This document shows, piece by piece, positions 7,385 to 14,172 of a stretch of DNA of 26,249 nt; position 1 is the first letter of the stretch; every line of letters begins with the position of its first letter. The position numbers were made by a program, and so were the translations under genes. The DNA is from CAZRIP01 sp964600165. Lineage in GTDB: Bacteria > Elusimicrobiota > Elusimicrobia > UBA1565 > UBA9628. The DNA lies in assembly GCA_964600165.1 (NCBI GenBank), contig CAZRIP010000046.1, positions 1 to 26,249 on the forward strand. Reading direction: 5' to 3'. The notes beneath the pieces are model-generated. The model was not told where the DNA came from. It did not search any database and worked only from the letters and a program-made list of their open reading frames with translations.

Positions 7385-7406
7385 CTTACCCCGGGGTGAG
7401 TCGAGA
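7379..7406. repeat. Imperfect palindromic repeat, copy 1
   Basis: An inverted repeat with 14-base arms meeting at CCCCGGGG (centre 7392/7393); two base pairs are mismatched. The half-site is close to CTCGACTYACCCC. The same element recurs at 22230-22259, with 24 consecutive identical bases when this copy is read on the minus strand and the other on the plus strand. Here it lies across the junction of two overlapping genes and encodes the final residues and stop codon of the GlcD-GlcE fusion. The symmetry would suit a REP-like element, a hairpin in mRNA or a dimeric protein site; the sequence does not decide which. Confidence 0.75.
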
Positions 7407-9366
7407 TCAGCCACGGATTGAGCACGTTTTCAGGATCGAAGGCCTGTTTGAGCCTTCGATGCCACTCGTCGGGCGAGAACGGCTTGGGCTCCTGCGCCTT
7501 CGCGTCGCACACCGATCGCGAGTGAAGCTTGAGCGTGACGTCCAGGATGACGCCGTACGCGCCCCACGACCCGAGCATGAGGCGCGGCACGTCGTAGCCC
7601 GCGACGTTCTTGACGACCTTGCCGCCCAGATCGACGACGTCGCCGTTGCCGAGCAGCACGCGCATTCCGAGAAGATCCTCGCGCAACCCCGGCCAAGCTT
7701 TCGTCGCGAGCATGCCGCCGAGCGTGCCGCCGCCGTCGGGCAGGCGCAAGAAAAAGCCCTGCTTCTTGAGCTCCTCGCACAGCATGCGCGGGTTCTTTCC
7801 CGCTTCGACGGTCAAGGTGAAGTTCTTGCGGTCGAGATCGAGGATGCGATCGAGGCCCGTCGTGAGCAGCTCGACGCCGTTGCCTTTCTTTGTAGATCTC
7901 GAGCCGGTCCCAGCGACAACGACCTCCGACCGGCTCGCGATCGCCCGGCGCAACAACTCCTGAAGGCGCGCGGCCTGGCCGCTGAGCTCCCTTGGGGCGC
8001 GTATCATCTGGCCGTCCGACAGCGGAAACAGCTTGTCCGGATTGGCGAGGCCGTCGGGGTCGAAGGCGAGTTTGATCCTCCGGAACAGATCGAGGGTCTC
8101 CTTCGAGAAGAGCCAGGACATCGCCTCGCGCTTGTCGACGCCGATCCCGTGCTCGCCAGAAAGCGAGCCGCCGAGCTCGACGCATTTGCGCAAGATCGCG
8201 TGCCCGGCCTTCTTGACGCGCTCCGTCTGCTCCGCGTCGCGCTCGTCGTAGGCGATGTTCGGGTGGATGTTGCCGTCACCGGCGTGGAACAAGAGCCCGG
8301 CCGTCATGCCCTTCGTCGTCTCTTGGATGAAGCGCACGATCTCCGGAAGCTTGTCGCGCGGCACGACGCCGTCTTCGACCATCACGTTCGGGGCCAGGCG
8401 CGCCATCGCCGCGTACGCGCCGCGGCGGCCCTCCCAAAGCTTGTCGCGCTGCGCCTGGTCGGTCGCCGAGCGCACCTCGCTCGCGCCGAACTTCCGGCAC
8501 AAGGCCTCGACGAGCGGGGCCTGGGCGGCGACCTCGTCTTTGCCGCCGTCGAGCTCGATGAGGAGCACGGCCTCGGTCGTCGGATAGCCCGCGTGGGCGT
8601 AAGTCTCGACCGACTGCACCGTCGTGCGGTCGAGCGCCTCCAGGACGCGCGGCAGCACGCCCGCGGCGATGATGCCCGACACGCACTCGATCGACGCGTC
8701 CAGGGACGGGAAGCCCGCGAGGAGCGTGAGGATCGTCTCCGGCAGCGGCAAGGTCTTCACCCAAAGCTTCGTGATCACGCCGAGCGTCCCCTCGGCGCCG
8801 ACGAGCAGGCTGGGGATCTCCGGCCCGGCGTCGTCCAGCGAGAATTTTCGCAGCGAGCCGTCCGGCATCGCGGCCTCGACGGCCAGGACATGGTTGGTCG
8901 TCGTGCCGTATTTGAGGCAGCGCGGTCCGCCGGCGTTCTCGGCGGCGTTGCCGCCGAGGGTCGAGACCTTGAAACTCGCGGGGTCCGGCGCGTAGAAGCG
9001 GCCGGCTTTCTCGAGCTCCTTTTGCAGCGCGAGGTTGACGACGCCGGGCTCGACGACGGCGAAGCCGTTGAGTGAATCCACGTCCAAGATCTTGTTCATC
9101 GCGGCCAGCGCGATCACGACGCCGCCCTTGAGCGGCACGCAGCCGCCGGAAAGGTTGGTGCCCGCGCCGCGCGCGGTGAAGGGGACTTTGTTTCGCGCGC
9201 ACCAGGCGACGACGCGCTGAATCTCTTCGGCGCTGCGCGGCAGGACGACGGCTTCGGGTCTTGCCCGGTCGAGCGCGCCGTCGTAAGAATAGACCGCGAG
9301 GCTCGCCTCGTCGTCGAGATAGGCCCCGGGCGCGACCAGCGCGCCGAGCTCCTCGAGCGCGCTCAC
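7381..9366 (-). CDS. GlcD-GlcE fusion, FAD-linked glycolate/2-hydroxyacid dehydrogenase
   Basis: A 661-residue flavoprotein made of two family modules in tandem. Residues 1 to about 450 are a full GlcD-like subunit: FAD-binding PCMH domain (ARGAGTNLSGGCVPLKGG, PDPASFKVSTLGGNAAENAG) and FAD-oxidase C-terminal domain (FHAGDGNIHPN, SGEHGIGVDK, FDPDGLANPDKLFP). Residues about 454-661 are a GlcE-like module (GTGSRSTKKGN, LPDGGGTLGGMLA, VVKNVAGYDVPRLMLGS, then FDPENVLNP). GlcD and GlcE are normally separate proteins that oxidise glycolate to glyoxylate with GlcF; a GlcF-like gene lies 1.3 kb further on. The GTG start at 9366 overlaps the kinase stop as GTGA, indicating coupling. The last eight residues (ISTHPGVS) and the stop come from a palindromic repeat. 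D-lactate or another 2-hydroxyacid is a possible substrate. Confidence 0.88.
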   Translation of the reverse strand: MSALEELGALVAPGAYLDDEASLAVYSYDGALDRARPEAVVLPRSAEEIQRVVAWCARNKVPFTARGAGTNLSGGCVPLKGGVVIALAAMNKILDVDSLNGFAVVEPGVVNLALQKELEKAGRFYAPDPASFKVSTLGGNAAENAGGPRCLKYGTTTNHVLAVEAAMPDGSLRKFSLDDAGPEIPSLLVGAEGTLGVITKLWVKTLPLPETILTLLAGFPSLDASIECVSGIIAAGVLPRVLEALDRTTVQSVETYAHAGYPTTEAVLLIELDGGKDEVAAQAPLVEALCRKFGASEVRSATDQAQRDKLWEGRRGAYAAMARLAPNVMVEDGVVPRDKLPEIVRFIQETTKGMTAGLLFHAGDGNIHPNIAYDERDAEQTERVKKAGHAILRKCVELGGSLSGEHGIGVDKREAMSWLFSKETLDLFRRIKLAFDPDGLANPDKLFPLSDGQMIRAPRELSGQAARLQELLRRAIASRSEVVVAGTGSRSTKKGNGVELLTTGLDRILDLDRKNFTLTVEAGKNPRMLCEELKKQGFFLRLPDGGGTLGGMLATKAWPGLREDLLGMRVLLGNGDVVDLGGKVVKNVAGYDVPRLMLGSWGAYGVILDVTLKLHSRSVCDAKAQEPKPFSPDEWHRRLKQAFDPENVLNPWLISTHPGVS

Positions 9367-11384
9367 TTCGGCGCGGCGGGAGCGGCGGGCGTCGCGGGCG
9401 CGGCGGCGGCCGGAGCGGCCGGCGCGGGAGCGCTCTTCTGGACCGGGATCGTGAAGTAGAAGCGCGAGCCCTTGCCGTACTCGGACTCGATCCCGATGTC
9501 GCCGCCGTGCATCTGCACGATCTCGCGCGAGATCTTCAGGCCGAGGCCGAAGCCGGCCTTGCGCATGGCTTGGGCCTCTTGGGTCTGGAAGAACCGCTCC
9601 CAGACGCGCGGCAGGTCCTCTTTCTTGATGCCGATGCCGGTGTCGATGACGCTCACGGTCACCCACTCGGGCGTCGCGTCGACGCGCACGCGCACCGAGC
9701 CGCCTTCGTTGGTGTATTGGATCGCGTTGGTGCAGAGATTCTGGATCACTTGGCCCACGCGCGCCGGGTCGCCGGCCAGCGCCGGGACGGCGGGAGGCAG
9801 CTCGATCGAGAACGCGATCTTGCGCTGCTGGGCGACGACGTCGATGCGGCTCTTGACCTCGCCGACGACCTGAATGAGGTCCAGCGCGCCGATGTTGACG
9901 CGCAGCTTGCCGGATTCGATCGCCGCCAGATCGACGAGATCCGAGATCAGCACGTTCAACGTGCGCGCGGCGGAGTGGATGTGCTCCGCGCACTTGAGCT
10001 CGGCGGCCATGCCCTTGAGCTTCATGCCGAGGACCTCGGAGTAGCCGAGGATGGCGGTCAGCGGATTTTTGACGTCGTGAGCCACCATCGCGAAGAACTT
10101 TTTCTGGAAGCCGTTGATCTGCTCGAGCTGGCGGTTGGACTCACTGAGGTCCTTGACCAGGCGCGCGTTTTCCGCGATCAGGAAGCGGCGCTCGAGGGCT
10201 TTCTTGACCGAATACAGCAGCTGGCCCGGCTGCACGGGCTTGATCATGGCGTCGTCGAGGCCGAGGCTCGCGGCCTGGCTCACGGCCTGAAGCGCCGTCG
10301 GCAGCGGCAGCGGCTCGATCGTCAGGATGATCGCGAGATTCTCGTCGCGCTCGCGCAGCTTCTTGGCCAGATCGAGGGCGGTTACCGGCACGTTGGCCAG
10401 CTGGAGGCCCGAGACCACGAGATGGAACAGCCCGGGCGCCGCCCGGCGCAAGGCTTCCTCTCCGGACTCGACGGGCGAGACGTCGAAGCCGCTGGCGACC
10501 AGCGCTTGAGTGTACTGCTCGATGGCGGTCTTGTTGTTGTCGACGAGCATGATCTTGGGCTTCTCGACGCGCGCCACGACGACTTGAGCCGCGTCCGAAA
10601 GGATCGACGGGATGCGGCCCGCCTGATCGCGCATGATCGCGGCGGGAAAATTGGCGCGCACGGACTCGACGGCCGCTCCGACCGGATCGATGCCCGACAC
10701 GATGTAGACGACGGCGTTGGTCACGCTCTGGCGCAGGCGGCCTTCGAAAGCCTCGGCCTCGGCGGGCTTGCCGGTGAACTGCGCCACCACGACGTTGAAT
10801 CGCGGCGTCGTCTCGACCTCCTCTTCTTCTTGGCGGGCGCCGCCGAGCTTCGACCAGAAGCTCGTCGGCTTGGGCAGCCTCGGAGTCTCTCGGCGGCGGG
10901 CCTCGAACTCGGCTTGGCGCAGCAGCAGCTCCGTCAGGCCGATGACGTTGTCGACCGTCATGGCCTGCACGCCGGCCTCAGCGAGCGCGACGTGCATCGC
11001 GCGGCTGGCGAAGACGCCCTTGTCGACCAGGAAGACGATCGGCTTGCCGCAGGAGCGCACTTGGTCGGCGAAGCCGCCCGGCAGCGGCAGCGAGACGTGC
11101 CGCAGCCCTCCGGACTCGTTGGGCGAGAGCGTGGAAAGAGTCTCGAGCTGGATCAGCGGGAAGTTCGCGCGCTGCTTGTGGATCGCGAGCAGGCTTTGGC
11201 GCTCGTCGGGCGTGAGCTTGGACATGTCCAAGACCACCCCGCCCCAATCCCCCGTCGACAGCTGGATGCCGGCCTCGCGCGCGCTCGAGACCGGGATCAT
11301 CTCCAAGTCGCGCGCCCGGAGCAAAGCCGCCAGATCGCGCCCCAGCGCGGCGTCCTGGCTGACGACGAGCACTTTCTTTCCCAT
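9363..11384 (-). CDS. Cytosolic sensor histidine kinase with degenerate receiver-like modules
   Basis: A 673-residue protein without membrane segments. Residues 1-110, about 114-270 and 277-395 each look like a receiver fold. The third is the clearest (KIMLVDNNKTAIEQY...ALVASGFDV) but has Ser325 (VVSGLQ) where the phosphoacceptor Asp should be, and the second is interrupted by a charged insert (REEEEVETT region). A short coiled linker leads to the HisKA dimerisation domain with H436 in AHDVKNPL, then the HATPase domain: N box QNLCTNAIQYT, G1 DTGIGIKKEDL, F box WERFFQ and G2 GFGLGLKISREIV. The kinase core is intact. A tail of about 20 Ala/Pro residues closes the protein. ATG at 11384 follows the tryptophanase stop by one base and its stop overlaps the next gene as GTGA. 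No cognate response regulator is adjacent. Confidence 0.88.
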   Translation of the reverse strand: MGKKVLVVSQDAALGRDLAALLRARDLEMIPVSSAREAGIQLSTGDWGGVVLDMSKLTPDERQSLLAIHKQRANFPLIQLETLSTLSPNESGGLRHVSLPLPGGFADQVRSCGKPIVFLVDKGVFASRAMHVALAEAGVQAMTVDNVIGLTELLLRQAEFEARRRETPRLPKPTSFWSKLGGARQEEEEVETTPRFNVVVAQFTGKPAEAEAFEGRLRQSVTNAVVYIVSGIDPVGAAVESVRANFPAAIMRDQAGRIPSILSDAAQVVVARVEKPKIMLVDNNKTAIEQYTQALVASGFDVSPVESGEEALRRAAPGLFHLVVSGLQLANVPVTALDLAKKLRERDENLAIILTIEPLPLPTALQAVSQAASLGLDDAMIKPVQPGQLLYSVKKALERRFLIAENARLVKDLSESNRQLEQINGFQKKFFAMVAHDVKNPLTAILGYSEVLGMKLKGMAAELKCAEHIHSAARTLNVLISDLVDLAAIESGKLRVNIGALDLIQVVGEVKSRIDVVAQQRKIAFSIELPPAVPALAGDPARVGQVIQNLCTNAIQYTNEGGSVRVRVDATPEWVTVSVIDTGIGIKKEDLPRVWERFFQTQEAQAMRKAGFGLGLKISREIVQMHGGDIGIESEYGKGSRFYFTIPVQKSAPAPAAPAAAAPATPAAPAAPK

Positions 11385-11385
11385 T

Positions 11386-12774
11386 CTAGACCGGCTCGGG
11401 CATGAGCTTCGCGGTGAAATGACGCAGGCGCGTCGCCCCATCCAAGAGGCGAAGCGGCCTGATGGAATCTTTGCGTTTGGCGACGTCCTCGAAGACCTCG
11501 ATGACGAAATCGATGTGGCTCTGCGTGTAGACCCGGCGCGGGATCGCCAGGCGCACGAGCTCCATGCGCGCCGGGGCAAAGTCCTTGCCCGCGCCGTGGC
11601 CGAACATCAGCGAGCCGATCTCGACGCCGCGGATGCCGGCCGTCAAATAGAGCTCGCAGGCCAAAGCTTGCCCCGGAAAACCCGCGGCGGCGATGTGCGG
11701 CAGGAACTTCTTCGCGTTGACGTAGACGGCGTGCCCGCCCGGCGGCTCGACGATCGGCACGCCCGCCTTGCGCAGCCCGTCGCCGAGATACTCCACCGAG
11801 CGCAGCCGGTACGAAAGATAGCGCTCGTCCAAGATCTCCTCGAGCCCGCGGGCCATCGCCTCCAGATCGCGCCCGGCCAATCCGCCGTAGGTCGGGAACC
11901 CCTCGCCGAGAATGAGCGCTTCTCGCGCTTTTGAAACCCATTGATCGTCATTCAACGCGAGAAACCCGCCGATGTTGACCAGCGCGTCTTTCTTCGCGCT
12001 CATCATGCAGCCGTCGCCGTACGAGAACAGCTCGCGCGCGATCTCGGCGACCGGCCGGCTCGAGTAGCCGTGCTCGCGCCGCTTGATGAAATAGGCGTTC
12101 TCCGCGAAGCGCGCGACGTCGAGGATCAGCGGCACGCGATAGTGACGCGCGATCTCGGCCGTTTCTCGAAGGTTTCGCATCGACACGGGCTGGCCGCCGA
12201 GCGAGTTATTCGTCAGCGTCATGATAATCATCGGCACTCGGGCGCTGCCAAGTTCCTTGATCTTTTTTTCAAGCGCTCGAGTGTCGATATCGCCCTTGAA
12301 CGCGCCCGGGTGCTCGAAGTCGAGCGCCTCGGGCACGGGAAGGTCGAGGGCCGTCGCGCCGGAGGCCTCGACGTTGGCGCGCGTCGTGTCGAAGTGCGAG
12401 TTGGAGAGGATCGTCTTGCCGGGCCCGGCCGCCACGCTCATCAGGATGCGCTCGGCCGCGCGCCCTTGATGGACGGGCAGCACGTGCTTGTAGCCGGTCA
12501 ACCCGCGAACGGCCTTCTCGAAGACGAAGAAGCTCTTGGCCCCCGCGTAAGACTCGTCGCCGCGCATGATCGCGGCCCACTGCTCCGAGGACATCGCCGA
12601 GGTGCCGGAGTCGGTGAGAAGGTCGATGAGGACCTTGTCCGCCGGCACGTTGAAGAGATTGTAGGAGGCGTCCTGCAGGACGCGCTCGCGCTCCTCGCGC
12701 GTGGTGAAGCCCAAGGGCTCCACGGTCTTCACGCGGAAGGGCTCGATGATCGTGCGCCAATGTGGCTCGCGCAT
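11386..12774 (-). CDS. tnaA: Tryptophanase-type beta-eliminating lyase (PLP enzyme)
   Basis: A 462-residue member of the tryptophanase/tyrosine phenol-lyase family. Seen motifs: LLTDSGTSAMSSEQWAAIM, GDESYAG, HQGRAAE, NNSLGGQPVSMRNLRE, ARFAENAYFIK and the PLP-lysine segment MSAKKDAL (Lys262 by alignment). Two positions separate the two activities. Where tyrosine phenol-lyase has its substrate Arg (MERG), this protein has VEIG (384-387), as in tryptophanase. Near the C-terminus it has RHFTAKL with His452, as in tryptophanase, where phenol-lyases have Phe. So the expected reaction is L-tryptophan to indole, pyruvate and ammonia. Some core segments (VNIGGFL, IVEPPGGHAV) are closer to phenol-lyase, so the call is not absolute. 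The ATG at 12774 overlaps the DUF971 stop by one base (TGATG), and the stop lies one base before the kinase start. Confidence 0.85.
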   Translation of the reverse strand: MREPHWRTIIEPFRVKTVEPLGFTTREERERVLQDASYNLFNVPADKVLIDLLTDSGTSAMSSEQWAAIMRGDESYAGAKSFFVFEKAVRGLTGYKHVLPVHQGRAAERILMSVAAGPGKTILSNSHFDTTRANVEASGATALDLPVPEALDFEHPGAFKGDIDTRALEKKIKELGSARVPMIIMTLTNNSLGGQPVSMRNLRETAEIARHYRVPLILDVARFAENAYFIKRREHGYSSRPVAEIARELFSYGDGCMMSAKKDALVNIGGFLALNDDQWVSKAREALILGEGFPTYGGLAGRDLEAMARGLEEILDERYLSYRLRSVEYLGDGLRKAGVPIVEPPGGHAVYVNAKKFLPHIAAAGFPGQALACELYLTAGIRGVEIGSLMFGHGAGKDFAPARMELVRLAIPRRVYTQSHIDFVIEVFEDVAKRKDSIRPLRLLDGATRLRHFTAKLMPEPV

Positions 12775-13109
12775 CAATTGGTCTCCGAGCCGGGATGATA
12801 CGAGCACTCGTCGCACGCGCACATCTTGCGCAGGCTCTCGAACGAGTAGATGCCGGTCCCGTGGCCGTCGGAAAACGAGAACGACAGCGCGTAGTTGCCC
12901 ACGAGATCGGCGCGCGTCGACTTCATGTCCGCCGGGACCGTCTGCGGGTCGATGAGCCGCTCGCCCGACCATTCGTCGCGGCAGGTCGCGCAGGGACAGT
13001 TCTGGCGCAAGAACTGGAAGGTGAAGACGCTTTCGTGATCGTCCTCCCAGACGATGCGCAGCTTGTCGTCGTCGATCTTTTCGATCGATTTGGGGCTGAA
13101 ATTAAGCAT
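12774..13109 (-). CDS. DUF971 (gamma-butyrobetaine hydroxylase-like N-terminal) protein
   Basis: A 111-residue protein from the ATG at 13109, matching the usual length of stand-alone DUF971 proteins (Pfam PF06155). The typical features are LRIVWEDDHESVF, then CPCATCRDEWSGERL, VGNYALSFSFSDGHGTGIYSFE and a closing CACDEC. The two cysteine groups probably bind zinc, as the related domain does in gamma-butyrobetaine hydroxylase. The biochemical role of the free-standing proteins is not established. It is the first gene of a five-gene minus-strand operon and its stop overlaps the tryptophanase start. In-frame alternatives at 13130 (ATG) and 13145 (GTG) exist. The GTG lies five bases after a TATCCT hexamer and would fit the leaderless pattern seen elsewhere here, so the N-terminus could be up to 12 residues longer. 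Confidence 0.85.
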   Translation of the reverse strand: MLNFSPKSIEKIDDDKLRIVWEDDHESVFTFQFLRQNCPCATCRDEWSGERLIDPQTVPADMKSTRADLVGNYALSFSFSDGHGTGIYSFESLRKMCACDECSYHPGSETN

Positions 13110-13150
13110 GACTCCGGGGCCGGAGCGCATCACAGGTGGTCCCACGGATA

Positions 13151-13165
13151 AGGATATGATATCAT
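13151..13165. promoter_or_regulatory. Divergent promoter region with a 10-base palindrome
   Basis: TATGAT at 13155-13160 is a -10 candidate for the plus-strand ppiC-like gene, giving a leader of roughly 37 bases. It overlaps the perfect palindrome ATGATATCAT (13156-13165). On the minus strand TATCAT (13161-13156) or TATCCT (13156-13151) can serve the DUF971 operon. The nine bases TGATATCAT recur before the gene at 17479, so part of the palindrome may be a shared protein-binding site rather than only a promoter. Confidence 0.4.
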
Positions 13166-13190
13166 TCGTTTTTCCGCAATCCCCCGTATC

Positions 13191-13197
13191 GAGGAGG
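13191..13197 (+). promoter_or_regulatory. Shine-Dalgarno site deciding the ppiC-like start
   Basis: GAGGAGG lies six bases before the GTG at 13204 and fifteen before the ATG at 13213, so it favours the GTG. It is the only textbook ribosome-binding site I see ahead of a transcription unit in this window. Confidence 0.7.
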
Positions 13198-13203
13198 CTC
13201 CCC

Positions 13204-14070
13204 GTGGCACGCATGACGCCGCTCCCCGCCCTTCTAGTCTTGGTTTCCTTAATAGCCGCTCCCGCGCGCGCCGACGCCGACCGCGAGATCGTCAAAGTCA
13301 ACGGCACCACGATCCGCCAGTCGGAGGTCATGGAGAAGCTCTGGCAGCGCTACGGCCCCGAGACGCTCGACGAGATGATCGACGGCCTTCTTCTGAGGCA
13401 GGAAGCGCAGCGCAAGAACATCAACGCCGCGTCCGCCGAGGTCGACCGGCGCCTGGCCCGGCTGCGCGAGCAGTTGCCCGACCCGAAGGCGCTCGAGGCC
13501 CAGCTTCAGCAGTCCGGCTCGTCGATCGACAAGCTCAAGCAGGAGCTTTCGGAGCAGGTCGAGCTCGAGAAGCTCGTCGCGGGGGAAAAGAAGCTCTCCG
13601 TCCGAGACGACGAGATCAAGGAAGCTTTCGAAAAGCACAAAGACGAGCTCGCCCGGCCCGAAGGCGTTCACCTGCGCCACATCATGGTCGCGACCGAGGC
13701 CGAGGCCGACGACGTCATCAAGCACCTCAAGGCCGGCGCGGACTTCCGGGAGCTCGCGCGCGAGAAATCCCTCGCGCCGACCGGCAAGATCAACGGCGGC
13801 GATTACGGCGTCGTCACCCGCGGCCTTCTTCCGCGCGAGATCGAGGACGTCGCCTTCGCGATGAAGCCCAACGAGCTGCGCAAGCTCGAATCGGGCAAGA
13901 GCTGGCACGTGCTCCAGGCGCTCGAGCGCCGCCCGGCGCAGCCCGCCGTCTACGCCAAGGTCAAGGACGACTTGCGCCAAGCGCTGCTCGAGGAAAAGAT
14001 CAAGGCCGTGCTTCCCGATTACAAGCGCGCGCTGCGCGCCAAGGCCGACATCCAACCGCTCGGGAGCTGA
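13204..14070 (+). CDS. Secreted PpiC-type peptidyl-prolyl isomerase, SurA-like
   Basis: A 288-residue protein with a signal peptide (residues about 1-22, TPLPALLVLVSLIAAPARA). Residues about 25-145 are a charged helical SurA_N-like chaperone region (VNGTTIRQSEVMEKL, then LEAQLQQSGSSIDKLKQEL). Residues about 155-250 are a parvulin domain: LRHIMVATEAEADDVIKHLKAGADFRELA, then GGDYGVVTRGLLPREIEDVAFAMKPNEL. The C-terminal helix returns to the chaperone part, as in SurA. Family members fold outer-membrane proteins in the periplasm, which fits the two beta-barrel genes near the start of the window. Translation starts at the GTG placed by a strong GAGGAGG. It is transcribed away from the DUF971 operon. 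The parvulin HIM and the GG/F residues are present, so isomerase activity is plausible, although many such proteins act mainly as chaperones. Confidence 0.88.
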   Translation: MARMTPLPALLVLVSLIAAPARADADREIVKVNGTTIRQSEVMEKLWQRYGPETLDEMIDGLLLRQEAQRKNINAASAEVDRRLARLREQLPDPKALEAQLQQSGSSIDKLKQELSEQVELEKLVAGEKKLSVRDDEIKEAFEKHKDELARPEGVHLRHIMVATEAEADDVIKHLKAGADFRELAREKSLAPTGKINGGDYGVVTRGLLPREIEDVAFAMKPNELRKLESGKSWHVLQALERRPAQPAVYAKVKDDLRQALLEEKIKAVLPDYKRALRAKADIQPLGS

Positions 14071-14139
14071 TCCCGCTGGGCCTTTGGGGCCGGACGCGAA
14101 CGGGTCCTCTGGCCTGAGCGCTTGGGCCCTCTGCCGCCA

Positions 14140-14166
14140 TTGACTTTTCCGGGGCTGTGTTAGACT
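14140..14166 (+). promoter_or_regulatory. Promoter of the quadruple PLD gene
   Basis: TTGACT at 14140-14145 and TAGACT at 14161-14166 are 15 bases apart, a little short of the optimum. The ATG at 14173 follows six bases later, predicting a leaderless message. The same GTTAGACT octamer precedes the ferredoxin gene at 21909. Confidence 0.5.
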
Positions 14167-14172
14167 ATGCCC

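Noticed and set aside
9261..11405. A 714-codon plus-strand open frame across the histidine kinase gene
   Set aside because: The minus strand carries all kinase boxes in order; the plus-strand translation has no domain.
14071..14139. GGCC-rich gap after the PpiC gene as a terminator or small RNA
   Set aside because: Several short GGCC self-complementary pieces occur, but no single long stem and no T-run; composition alone explains it.
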